DNA from: Arabidopsis thaliana
Taxonomy: Eukaryota; Streptophyta; Magnoliopsida; Brassicales; Brassicaceae
DNA: 64,000 nt
NCBI RefSeq assembly: GCF_000001735.4
Contig: NC_003071.7
Span: 12,269,151-12,333,150, forward strand
Direction of reading: 5' to 3'
The notes below the pieces were generated by a model. It did no database searches. It had not been told where the DNA came from and worked only from the letters and a program-made list of their open reading frames with translations. Positions 11,072 to 21,899 of this stretch are shown here, one piece after another. Numbering within the stretch: position 1 is the stretch's first letter; every line of letters starts with the position of its first letter. The translations under genes and the position numbers were made by a program.

Positions 11072-11945
11072 ATATTACATTATCACTTATTCGATTTGGT
11101 CTAGTAAAAAATTCTTGAGTCTCTTCGATCATTTCTTAATCGAAAAAACTTATGCAAAGACAGCATATTTTTTAAACCTTGTGTTGCCTTTTTTTGTCAC
11201 CATTATTCTCTTTGTCATATAAGTTTGTAACACTTTTATTTGTCTTTACAATTCGCCAATGAATCATTCGATATTACAAGAGTTTGGAATATTAGTTTTT
11301 TACAATCGTGGAAGTTATTTGGTACATCGAAGATAAACATTACTTTTGGAGAGTGGTTTAGTTCTGTCCTATCTTGTTAACATGTAAATCATCTTTATCT
11401 AGAAAAAAAACCTATTAATCAATTTTGTTTTACATTTTCATTTACACTTTTCAAACTTTTTTTCTAAATTTTTTAAAAGTCGTCAGTTCTTTTCTGACTT
11501 TTATACATTATGGTTTGGATAAGATGATATTTAGATTATTGAAAATTTGGTTGTTTGATAGATAACGACGAACTATCTTAAATGCAGTCAACTAGGCTGC
11601 TTGAAATCCTAATTTAAACAAATTTTGTAATTAGAAGTCTTCTACTGAAGTGAGGTTTATTTTGACTTCCGTGATAGATCGGACTCGGAGACTGAGATTA
11701 TAAATGAGGAGACGACATTAATAGTCAAGCAGAAAGACTTCGTCCAATTTTCTTTTCATTAATTGTTTGATTCAAAAAGATGTCTTCGCCGTTATAGTTC
11801 CAATAGATAAACATTCATAGTACTATATTACTAGTGCGTACAATAAATAGTGACAAAGATTGATAACAACTCACTAATGTCTAATACTACACTCTACAAT
11901 GTATCTGCTTGGTCAACGTTTATCACACTTAATTGTAAAAAGTCT

Positions 11946-12053
11946 TCTTCTTATTATGTAAAAATAGTAAGTATATAATTATAGGGAAACTAACTAGACT
12001 AGCACTTAAATGTCCTCTTCTTATTATATAAAAATTAACTAGACCAGCACTTA
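11946..12053 (+). repeat. Short imperfect direct repeat
   Basis: Two neighbouring blocks share TCTTCTTATTAT.TAAAAAT followed by AACTAGAC.AGCACTTA. The copies begin at about 11946 and about 12014, and the second has lost an internal segment. No function is visible. Confidence 0.55.
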
Positions 12054-12196
12054 TAATAAGATATCTAAAATGTTTTAACTTTTAATATTTTTCTTAACCA
12101 AAAAAGAGAATTGTCAAATAAAATACTCATGTTTTTACCTTAATTTTTTGCAAAATATTTTCAGCAAGTTCAAAGGAAATTGACAACAAAAAAATA

Positions 12197-12453
12197 CTCC
12201 ATCTGTTTCATATTAGTTGTAATTTAAGGTTTTTACACACATATTAAAAAATTATAAACATTTCATTTAATCTACCTCTTTTATATAAAAACATCATTTA
12301 TTAAAACCAATTCAACCAATAAAAAAATATATGATTACATATAATTGGTTAGAAACTATTAAATATATTTATTATTTGCATAGAAAGTTAAAAACAACAC
12401 TTATTTTGGAAAAAAAAAATGCTTAAACTACAATTATATAGAAACAGAGGGAG
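12197..12453. mobile_element. Stowaway-type MITE
   Basis: The 257-bp element has terminal inverted repeats: CTCCATCTGTTTCATAT at the left, and the complement of CTCCCTCTGTTTCTATAT at the right. TA dinucleotides flank it (12195-12196 and 12454-12455). The CTCCCTC.GTTTC termini with a TA target are diagnostic for Stowaway (Tc1/mariner-derived) MITEs. The interior is AT-rich and non-coding. Confidence 0.82.
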
Positions 12454-15400
12454 TATTTTTAAATTATACAAATAACATTATGATTTAATCTAATTTTTTG
12501 ATCTAAAACATATCAAACAATAATTCTAATAGTTTTTAAAAAACAAATTCTAATAGTTATATGTATTAAGGGGGAACAATTAATTGAATTTTTGAGTGCA
12601 AACTGCACTGTGCAATAAAGAAATATGGATGATTTTTTATGATATCATTGGTATATATTCTAAAATTGACTTGAAAACGTTGCAAGTTCAACTCTTTTTC
12701 TCATTTTGGATGCGTAATCATATATATTTATACAAATCTTTAATTGTAGAAAATCTTAAATATTGCAAATTTTACATGCTTTCTCATTTTGGATACTTAA
12801 TCATAGATAATAATTATAGGAGTTGTTAATTTTAAACAATTTTAAAGATTGTTACGATATATATTATCGTATTTAAATACCATAGTTGTATATACCATCG
12901 TATTCGAGAATAACTATTCTGAAAGCTAAATGATAAAATATCATCTTACGTTTATAAACACAAAAATAATATATTAAATTGCCATTCTTTTGGGCGTTTC
13001 TGGTTATGACATCGTCAAGTTAATTGGCCATAATTTAACTATAAGTTGTTTGTACACATGCACGTGGGAAGCTTTACTAAGTCTACTCACTTGTTTAGTT
13101 TTGTTCATTTAATTCGTCCATAGTCCATAATGAGTCAATTTGATTTTTCCCTTTCGTAAAAATCTCAGTATATGATTATATATAGCAATCAATAAATGAA
13201 TACAGTCGTAGTAGAGAATTCCTATCTGTATTTTTCTAAACATAACAATTTCAAAATTTTCCAATAATGGTCGAACATCCTCCATGTGGTCACATTTTAT
13301 AGATTAGACATGAAATGTGTATATAACATGTAAAATTATTCATATATACAGAAAAAGCTAGACATTATGTTTGGCTCAGGGAATACTGTAGGAATGTCAT
13401 TAATGTTTATTTTTGATAGAAGAGATTTAATCTAGAAGATGAAAAAATGGTTTATATGAATTTAACTATTTTCAACTACGCAGAAGTATTTGTTACTTTT
13501 TAAAGATCTTTTTCTTATATGTTAAGGTAAATTATTCTATGATTGCTAAATTTGGAAGATTACAAAAATTTGAGACAACGATCATGAACTTTATATCCAG
13601 TTTAATTATTCAAAACGAAAATACTATATCTAGGTTAAATTATTATACACAGAAAAACTGGAAAATAAATTCTGTCAAAACATTTTAATCCTAATTTGTT
13701 TTTATGGGTTTAACAATCCTGAAGTTTATTAAAATTAAAATATTCTTTTCCACAACGCTAACAACACCTAAAATAGATTATTTATAAAATAGAGAAGTAG
13801 TAAAAACACTTGGTGATTTTATAAAATTTCCCGAATTGAAATATATAATATTTTTCCGAATTTTATTTTTCTTCTTGGCAATGTAAAAACTTGTATGGAA
13901 TTAAAATTTCAGCTTTTAGTGTGGATGGGGGTAAGTCGGCTTTAATTTTATTATTATTTAGAATATATATTTTTTTATAAACAAAATTCAACTTGCGTTA
14001 TGTAAACTAGCACAATGTTGTAAGCTTTTACATAGTTTTTTTTTCATTTTGATTCCATTCAAGTTTTTTTTTTTTTTTTTTCAGTTTTGGGGAAAATGTA
14101 TCCAAATTAGAACACATTTTAGTTACAGTCAGTGAAATATCTATAAAAGAAAAAAAAAATAATATTCAATCTTAAACTTACAAAAAATAAGACCTTAAGT
14201 GTAAGTAGACTATATATATAGTTATTATTTTAAAACCATAATTTAGTATATTGTTGTAATAAGATTTTGACACCAAATTTGCTAGTCTTGACTTTTCATA
14301 TGAATTAAAGTTGACAAATATATTATCAATTATGTAGTTCACGGAAAGACATGGTCTCATAGACTAATCAAACATTTGTTACTTAAATTTATTCTGGTAG
14401 TAGATACGTAATTTAGTACCTACGTTTGTCTTAATCTGTTCTGGTAGCAGGTGCGTTGTTCATTCACTTTCGATACTAGTTGTATTAACGATAAGAATTC
14501 AATTTTCAAATGCACTATTTGTATCCAATGGTTGATATACAAGTCAACGCAACTAATTACATGCAAATTTTTATTATATGTTTTTGTTAAAGTACTATAC
14601 TAAAAGTCTTATAAAAGTAAAAGCTCCCAAAAAAACTTTTTAATTACCATAATTATTCGGTGAATTATATGACACCATCAGTATTTGGTAAATAATTTTG
14701 TGACAATACTATAATAATATCCTATATCTGAATAAAAAGCTCCCAAAACATCTTTCATTTATGAGATTGCCATTGGTCACCTAATCATTTAATATTTAAA
14801 AGGCACAACTTGTTTTTTTTTTAATGTATCACAAAGATTTTTTGAACTCAATTTTTTGCTCTATCATCTTTTTTTTTTTTTTTTTTCGTTTCCCCCTCTC
14901 TCTCGTATGATAACCAAGTTAATGAGTATTTTAGTCTAAAAAAGAGCAGATATTATACAAAGGAAAATTTAATTTATACTTTATACAAAGATAAAAGAAA
15001 GAAAAAAAATCATCTTTAACTAAATTTTCTAATAACAAATCATTCAGCTGTCCTAAACTAAATACTATCATCTTTTGAAGGTTATGGCCATTTTTCCATA
15101 CGTTTGACAAGCTTCCTTAACCATTCAGATTTGTTTATAAACTTTATTTACTTTCTAATAGGATCCGTTCGAAACTTTGAGGTAATCTTTGTTAATTAAT
15201 TGATACAAAATAAATTTTACATCATTGTTATCCTATATAAATCGTCACACAGCCACAAATTTATTAGGCTTATCATAAATGACATCTTCTAAACTGGGCT
15301 GCTTCGTTTTGTGGGCTATACAAATATTGGATCACATTCATACTAAAACACTCTCACTTGCTAACCAATCACAGGCTTCACCGGTCAACACGTGTCCGAC

Positions 15401-15474
15401 AATGATCGATCCAACGATCATTATTTCATCAAAAGATCCTCAAAGTATATATTTACGTACATGCCACTCCAACT

Positions 15475-17495
15475 TCAACGTCCTGATTCTGAATCTTTAA
15501 GTGAACGTCCCGAGTCCGATTGTTTAAGCGAAGGAACGATAATACAAGATCGTCCCGTACCTAAGAAAAGGTCAGAGAGGTAATTATCCAAATCTTCAGG
15601 GGCAAATTTGACTTCCTCCCAATTTTCAACGTGGTACTTTTCATAAAACGTCGTCGTAACAGTTGTTAACTTCTCCGTCACGGAATCTTTTAAATCGTCT
15701 CTAAGTTTCGAATCCGGTACGACCCACTCACTCTGTTTCTGAAACGCTTCCTCAAACCCTTCGTTGAACCGCATCAACCGCTCTTTCGCCACGTGTTCTT
15801 CGAGCATTTCTTCGTTGGAATCGAAAAGTGACGTTATCACTTCTCCCCAAGCAATTTTCTCGTATTTTTCGAGGTACTGAGTAACTTTCCCTTCGTGATT
15901 CGTTACCCATTCGTCGCCAAGCACGACTCTCATATTCGATGTACGTACCTTGGAGATCACGTAATGCAGATTGTTGGCTAGGAAGAGGTATGAAAGAGCC
16001 ATGTCGTTGTACATTCGAGATTTCGTGTCGATTTTACAGAGCAAGACGAGGATTAGCCATGCAATTCTTGTGGTTACAGTAGAAGAAGATCCGGTTTCTC
16101 CTTCGTTGTTGTCTTCGTCATTGTTCCCAAAGTAATCTTCCGGTAATGGCAACGTCGATTCGGTGAGAACTCCAGCGAGACATTCGTGGTAATCCGCGAG
16201 AAAAACGATGAAATTCATTACGTACCTGTTATGATTATGGTAAATTATATATATTAGGGATATTGTTACAAATCGAAAGTTGAGTAGGGTCTTAAGTGGT
16301 ATATATAAGATATAAGACTCTCTATTCATTGCCAATTAGTTTTGAGTTGGAAGTCCACAGTTTAATACAATAAACTTAAACGTTACACAAATTAGAGGAT
16401 TTCACCCTTTTAGATTATTTTCAAGTACCTTGTGAGCTGATGAACACTGCCTCCACGGATTGGGGTTTTCGAAGATTCTTTCGTAATCGAAGCTTCGAAT
16501 TCAGCCACCATTGAATTAATCTCTTCACCGAGATTGTTGAGAGAATCAGCAGCTTGTAGTCGAACCGCAGTAGTCGAATCATAACTAAAAATCTCTTCGA
16601 TTTGAGGCATAAGCTGCGATATCGTTTGGTAAATGTCGAGAGTAAGGAAGATTTTCTCGACGGTTTTCTTACATCGAGCTACACTCACGGGGAAGATAAA
16701 GAGTGTTAAAGCACTATCTAACGTGATCTCCGTGAAACAAGACTCCGCGACAGAGACTGAAGGCGAGAAAACGTGATCGCTAAGGATTCTTTCTCCCTCG
16801 AACAAGTTTGTGATTAGGACTTTCGTAGCTTCTAACCATTTCTTGATGTTCTTCTCCATACTATCCCAATCCAATTTTTGAATCTTGCCAAAACTTAGAT
16901 TCTCAAACCCTAAGTTACTCAACGCTTTAACCATGATTGATCCTCTAATCTTCTTGTAAATCTTGATACATTCGTTTTCGTAACCCGAAGATATCATACA
17001 ATCAGCGATCATTTTCAAATCCGTCATAACATCAGCTTCTTCAGATTTTGGAACTTGGGAATAAATAGACACTTTGTTTCTTGCATTGAAAGATGGGGAA
17101 GATCGAACGGATACGGATTCCGGATCAAGATTCCGTCGATTCGATTTTAAAATCCGGTAAAACTCTTTTTCCAACTGTTTCATAGCGATTGTCACAAGAT
17201 TATGCGCTCTAGTAAGCTTTGGTGATTCAGGATTCACCAAGACCACTCCTTGAATTGCGTATTGTAAGCTGTTGATAACTTCGACGAATCTTCGTCCTTC
17301 TACGCGATTATCGGTGGAGAAAATCGAGGAGAGGGAGCAAGAAGATGAACTAGAGAGATCTGGAGAAATCCATTTACGTGTGAGAGTTTCAGCTGCTTCA
17401 ATACTATCCATTAGAAGAGACTCAGAGAAGCTTTGGCATGGACGTGGTTTTATCCTTCTTCCTAGAGTTAAAGACGGTTTAAATAGTAGCATCAT
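15475..17495 (-). CDS. EXO70H5: Exocyst subunit EXO70 family protein H5, two exons
   Basis: EXO70 proteins bind membrane phosphoinositides and tether secretory vesicles at the plasma membrane as part of the exocyst; the plant H clade is linked to trichome and defence secretion. Exon 1 is 17495-16429 and exon 2 is 16225-15475, joined across a 203-bp intron (AG|GTACTT .. ACAG|GTACGT) to give 605 aa. N-terminal SFSESLLMDSIE and FYRILKSNRRNLDPESVS match the tandem paralogue EXO70H8. The C-terminal EXO70 domain contains QLTRYVMNFIVFLADY, the MYNDMALSYLFLANNLHYV helix and WVVPDSKLRDDLK. The intron splits the Arg356 codon, a position that is uninterrupted in EXO70H8. Without splicing the frame stops five codons into the intron. 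Order and length match At2g28640. Confidence 0.92.
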
Positions 17496-17519
17496 TTTGT
17501 TTTTGTTTTGTGTTGTTGT

Positions 17520-18620
17520 GTTTTAGTTTTCTTAGTTTTGTAAATTATGATAGAACGTGAAGAAAAGATGTTTAAAGTTTGATTTTTGTTTTGTTTTGGA
17601 GGTTCAAAGGAAGTATGTTTTGATTTTTGATTTGACTATTTTTATGTTTGAGGTCTTTGATTCGAGTTCCTTAAAGCATGTGGTTATCCTCCATTTGCTT
17701 TATAAAAAATTTAAAAAGTGGATTTGATTTTATTGTAGTCTAACAATTTTAGATTTTCTACTTATAAAAAAGACGAAAATCAATGGATTTGGATACGTCA
17801 GTCTATTTACGAGACTTGAGAGTGATGTCTAAATGTAGAATGTAAAAATAGAGTTAATCTTACAATTACTTAAGAAAAAAGGAGAAACGTTATATATGAA
17901 AATCTTAATTTCTTATTTATTTCGACATAGTATATCTTTAAACAATCTAGATTTAGAGAATCTAATTGTAAGAGTATCAAGTTTGGAAAAACTATACTTT
18001 GGGGTCCGAGGCTTCAAAAATACCAACAGACAATTTGAATTTTAGTTTTGTTTTGTTCTGAAAATTAAATATATATATCTAATTCAATATGGTAGTGTAT
18101 GCTTGTTGTGTTGGATACTTTTAAATTTCATATGATTATATCTATATATTTATTGAAATTGATACTCTTTAAACTAGTTCCATTGTAATCAATTTCATAA
18201 TCAAACTCAATATTGATACTCATTAAAACAATTTCATTATGGAGTTTGATACTCTATTTAAAATCAAGATTCATAACAAGATCAATAATTCAATAGAAGT
18301 ATATTAATTATAAAAATAACGAGAACAATAATTCACGGAAGCCATAATATATAATTAATTAGTAAAAACTAAAACAAATCACGCACATAAGAAGAGAAAA
18401 AACTTTTAGCAAAAAAAGAAGAGAAACAATTTAGCTCTCCCCAACTCATGGTAACGATTATGTGTTAAGACACGATCCTCTGTTTTGGGAGTCTAAATTT
18501 TCGATGATCTATAGATGTTTAAATAAAGTTTACTAGCATTTCATTAATAAATAACTAATCTATAGAGAATGTAATAATTAAGTTGAGTTACAAAGACATA
18601 TAGAATGTAGCAAGTTACAT
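17520..18620. other. EXO70H5 upstream region and intergenic spacer
   Basis: No coding sequence is supported. The part nearest 17500 serves as EXO70H5 promoter and leader. An AT-rich stretch at 18160-18290 contains loosely repeated TGATACTC and AATTTCAT words without clear unit structure. Confidence 0.5.
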
Positions 18621-18626
18621 TGTGGA

Positions 18627-19241
18627 CTATATACTTTGAGCCCTTTTTGTTCTTGGTCTCAGACAAAAAAAGTATACAACACAAATCAAAATAATGATAA
18701 CCACAATTGCTACGATGATTCCGACACAGATTTCAACATCCACTGATCCTACTTTCTTGCTCTTATGTTTCTTCTTCCAACCTGAAATTTTTTGAAGTTT
18801 TTTTTAATATCAAATTTAGTATATACTAAAAGCTTAAGAGAATCTCTTATCAACGTAAATTAAACCAAAGCAATTTTCTTTAGTTAAGAGAACCTTTTTT
18901 ACTTTTGCTTGATGATCTCTTAGAAACTACAGTATTCGTAACCACTTTTGAGCCATCAAGTAGAGCTTGAGGATTTGGAGTTCTTACTTCAGCTTCAACA
19001 ACGGTCATAGGCGATCCATGATCACTCGTAGCCATAACATAAGATTCATCTTCATGTCTAAACAAAAAGAAAAGAATACAATATGTATGTATTTAGTTGC
19101 AACCAAAATGAAACAAGTGAAATATAGGAGTATGAGGTGTTCTTACTTCGAGACATCATATATTGTTGAAAGAGAATATCCGGAAGTTAAATAGAGAGAG
19201 ACGAATACGAGGAAGGCCATGAGAGGAAACCTGAAAGCCAT
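18627..19241 (-). CDS. Small predicted type I membrane protein, three exons
   Basis: The family is not recognised. Three minus-strand exons (19241-19147, 19057-18894, 18781-18627) join in frame to give 137 aa. Exon 1 encodes a clear secretory signal (MAFRFPLMAFLVFVSLYLTS). Exon 2 encodes a hydrophilic segment (HEDESYVMATSDHG) ending in a Ser/Lys-rich stretch. Exon 3 encodes WKKKHKSKK, a strong transmembrane helix (about residues 104-126, GIIVAIVVIIILICVVYFF) and a basic tail (RPRTKR). The first donor is strong (AA|GTAAGAAC); the second (AAG|GTTCTC) is weak, and reading through it gives a soluble form ending KKGSLN. The topology of signal, short ectodomain, helix and basic tail fits a small plasma-membrane protein or membrane-anchored peptide precursor. 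It lies between the two EXO70H genes on the same strand. Confidence 0.68.
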
Positions 19242-19244
19242 TTG

Positions 19245-20105
19245 TGTTTAATTTGCAAATGTGGAAAATATACAAACAAATACTTTGCCATATATAGTCG
19301 CTAAAAATTGCCTACGCATGGGATTGAGATTAATATAAATGAAATATATATTTGTGAACCCAAAAAAAATGCTAACTATATTTTGAGCTGCTTTTAAGAT
19401 TCGAAAATTTGTGTCTAATTTCATGCTACATGTATATTTAGTGTTTATAGTATCTTGAAAATAAATGTTAAGATATATATTATGTAGATTTCTGAATTGA
19501 TTGAATTCATCTTTCTTACATAGATTATCGTTATAATACACTAAATATTTTTGAATAGACGTAAGTCTTTAGTCTTTACTTATCATGTTAATACAATGGC
19601 TAATCTCAGTCTACAAGATGACTATTGAGGAAGACAAGCCGTGAGAGTTAAGAAATTAATTCATTCGACCTAGAAATGCAAAAGTGTCTTCGTACAAGAG
19701 CCAACTCTTAACCAGTAAACTGGTTTATTGACTCTAATTGGATTTAACCGAAATCAAACTTAACAAAATGGACAATGTTCAACCTGAAAGGCCAAAGTTT
19801 CTAATTCGTATATTTGGACAATGTATCGAATTGTGATAGTGATAAATAAATTGACCAGTGTCCTCTAAGTTTCTAATTCGTATGTATTTTATCACTAATT
19901 TTTTTTTTCCTAAAACAGAAGTATGTAGTAAGTTTAAACTTTAGTTTCCTTTTGTTCCTTTACAATCACAAAACTATTCATAAAGACTAATAAAAATACC
20001 ATAGCTTCCAAAATAATTACATCAATATATTTACTTTCTATTTTTGGGACAAGATATCAAATACCAATATTATTTACTTATCAATATAAATTAAATCATC
20101 ACAAA
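19245..20105. other. Spacer downstream of EXO70H8
   Basis: No gene is supported. The stretch includes the promoter side of the small membrane-protein gene and the EXO70H8 3' region; an AT-rich open frame at 19248-19541 has no recognisable features. Confidence 0.5.
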
Positions 20106-20109
20106 CGTG

Positions 20110-21831
20110 TTAAACAGAAGAACCCGAAGAATGAACTGACGAACCACTCCCTGATCCACCAGACCCAAAATACAAATCCGAAAGATAATTCCCAATATCC
20201 TCAGGGTCAAATCCGACATTCTCCAATAACCTGACCCGGTTCCTTTCACAAAACCCGGAATATCTCGGTATAATCATCATCCCAACAGACCGTTTAATCT
20301 CATCTCTCAATTTCGAATCCGGTACAATCCAACCGGTTTGTCTCTTATACGCTTCCTCAAACCCATCACTAAACCGCTTAATCCCTTCCTCCGCAGTCAT
20401 CGTCACATCATCAGAAAGTGACGTCATCATCTCTCCCCAAACAATCTCCTCAAACTTCGCCACATACTTCTTCACCTTCGCTTCATGCTTCTTAACCCAA
20501 TCCTCACTCAAAACCGTCTTCAAATTCGAAGATCGGACTTTAACAACAACGTAATTAACGTTATTAATCAAAAACAGATACGAGAGAGCTACGTCGTTAT
20601 AGAGACGAGACTTGGCGTCGATTTTACAGAGTAAGAACAAAATCAACCTCGAGATTCGTGATTTCACCGGTGACGAATCTCCGGAGTCTTTTTCTTCTTC
20701 CGGTGAAGGTAACGACGGTTTCGAGATGATATCGGAGAGTGTATCACTGTAATCAGCGAGGAAGACGATGAAATTCATTACATACCTTGTCAATTGATGA
20801 ATTCCACCACCGGAGATTAACGATTTCGATGATTCTTTCGAAATCGAAGATTCGAACTCGTCGATCATCGAAACCACACCTTCTCTGAGATTCACTAATG
20901 TTAAATCGACTTGTGATCTAACGGTGGAGGTTGAATCAGAGCTAAAGAGTTCGTTGATCTTAGGTAATAGATCAACGATCGTTTGATAAACATCGAGAGT
21001 GAGGAAGATCTTCTCCGGAGATTTTCGACATTTCGCCATTTTTTCCGGGAAAGTGAACAAAGCTAAAGCGGTTTGTGATGTGATTTCTGCAAATGCAGAT
21101 TCACGAATTGTTGATGATGATGAAGAGAAGACATGATCGGAGAGGATTTGTTCACCGGAAAACAGAGTATTCACTGCTCTTGTTGTTGTTCTTAACCATT
21201 TACGTATCTTCTTCTCCATAACTTCCCATTCAAGTTTCTGAATCTGCGAAAACGTTAAATTCTCGAATCCGAGTTGGTTTAACGCTTCGTTAATGATCGA
21301 TTTACGGATTCTTTTGTAGATTTTAAAGCATTCTTTGCTGTAGCCAGATGATATCATACAATCCGCGATCATCTTTAGATCATCCATGGTGTTGGAATCG
21401 GAATCGGAGTCGGAATCGGAAGCTTTTGAAGAACGGATAGAGACGGATTCGGGGTCGAGATAACGTCGGTTCGATTTGAGAATGCGGTAAAACTCTTTGG
21501 AGAGATGAGTCATTGAGATACGCATTAGATTCTCTGCTTTAACGAGTTTCATTGACGTTGGATTCACTGAGATTAGTCTTATCATACCGGAGTGTAAGGT
21601 GGTAACAGCGTCGATGAATCGTTTCGCTTCTTCGCGGTTTTCGGTTGAAAATAGCGATGAGATGAAGCAGAAGGAAGAAGAGTGGACGTGTTCTGGTGAA
21701 ATCCATCGATGGATGATGGATTCAGCGTCTTCGATAGTGTGTTCCATTAGAGACTCTGAGAAGCTTTGGTGTGAATGTTGTTTTAGCTTAGAAGAAGAAG
21801 AAGAAGTTGTTGATAAAGTGAAGAGTACCAT
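20110..21831 (-). CDS. EXO70H8: Exocyst subunit EXO70 family protein H8
   Basis: This is an intronless 573-aa tandem paralogue of EXO70H5 and an exocyst tethering subunit acting at the plasma membrane. It shares with its neighbour the N-terminal QSFSESLMEHTIEDAE block, FYRILKSNRRYLDPESVS and the C-terminal QLTRYVMNFIVFLADYSD, SRLYNDVALSYLFLINNVNY and WIVPDSKLRDEIK. The C-terminus ends in a Gly/Ser tail (GSGGSGSGSS) unlike the Asp/Ser/Arg-rich tail of EXO70H5. An internal Ser/Asp run (SDSDSDSDSN, about residue 139) is a small lineage-specific expansion. The coding DNA at Arg349 reads AAGGTATGTAATG, a site that looks like a donor but is exonic here. Order and length match At2g28650. Confidence 0.93.
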   Translation of the reverse strand: MVLFTLSTTSSSSSKLKQHSHQSFSESLMEHTIEDAESIIHRWISPEHVHSSSFCFISSLFSTENREEAKRFIDAVTTLHSGMIRLISVNPTSMKLVKAENLMRISMTHLSKEFYRILKSNRRYLDPESVSIRSSKASDSDSDSDSNTMDDLKMIADCMISSGYSKECFKIYKRIRKSIINEALNQLGFENLTFSQIQKLEWEVMEKKIRKWLRTTTRAVNTLFSGEQILSDHVFSSSSSTIRESAFAEITSQTALALFTFPEKMAKCRKSPEKIFLTLDVYQTIVDLLPKINELFSSDSTSTVRSQVDLTLVNLREGVVSMIDEFESSISKESSKSLISGGGIHQLTRYVMNFIVFLADYSDTLSDIISKPSLPSPEEEKDSGDSSPVKSRISRLILFLLCKIDAKSRLYNDVALSYLFLINNVNYVVVKVRSSNLKTVLSEDWVKKHEAKVKKYVAKFEEIVWGEMMTSLSDDVTMTAEEGIKRFSDGFEEAYKRQTGWIVPDSKLRDEIKRSVGMMIIPRYSGFCERNRVRLLENVGFDPEDIGNYLSDLYFGSGGSGSGSSVHSSGSSV

Positions 21832-21883
21832 TTTTGTGTTTGGTGATTTTTTTATGTGTACATGATGATTTTGTATGGAAACA

Positions 21884-21893
21884 GTATTTATAG
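21884..21893 (-). promoter_or_regulatory. TATA box of EXO70H8
   Basis: CTATAAATAC on the minus strand, about 55 bp upstream of the ATG at 21831, implies a very short leader. Confidence 0.6.
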
Positions 21894-21899
21894 TGGTTA

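Larger units (their letters stand above)
8270..15470. other. Large gene-poor intergenic region
   Basis: About 7 kb without a supportable protein gene; the open frames here (9662-9853, 10267-10482, 12596-12829, 14178-14360) are short, AT-driven and lack known motifs. A C/T stretch at 9010-9130 with a (CT)n run at about 9106-9126 looks like a plant leader, so a non-coding transcript is possible but unproven. The repeats at 11011, 11946 and 12197 are listed separately. The last 200 bp is the 3' side of EXO70H5. Confidence 0.5.
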
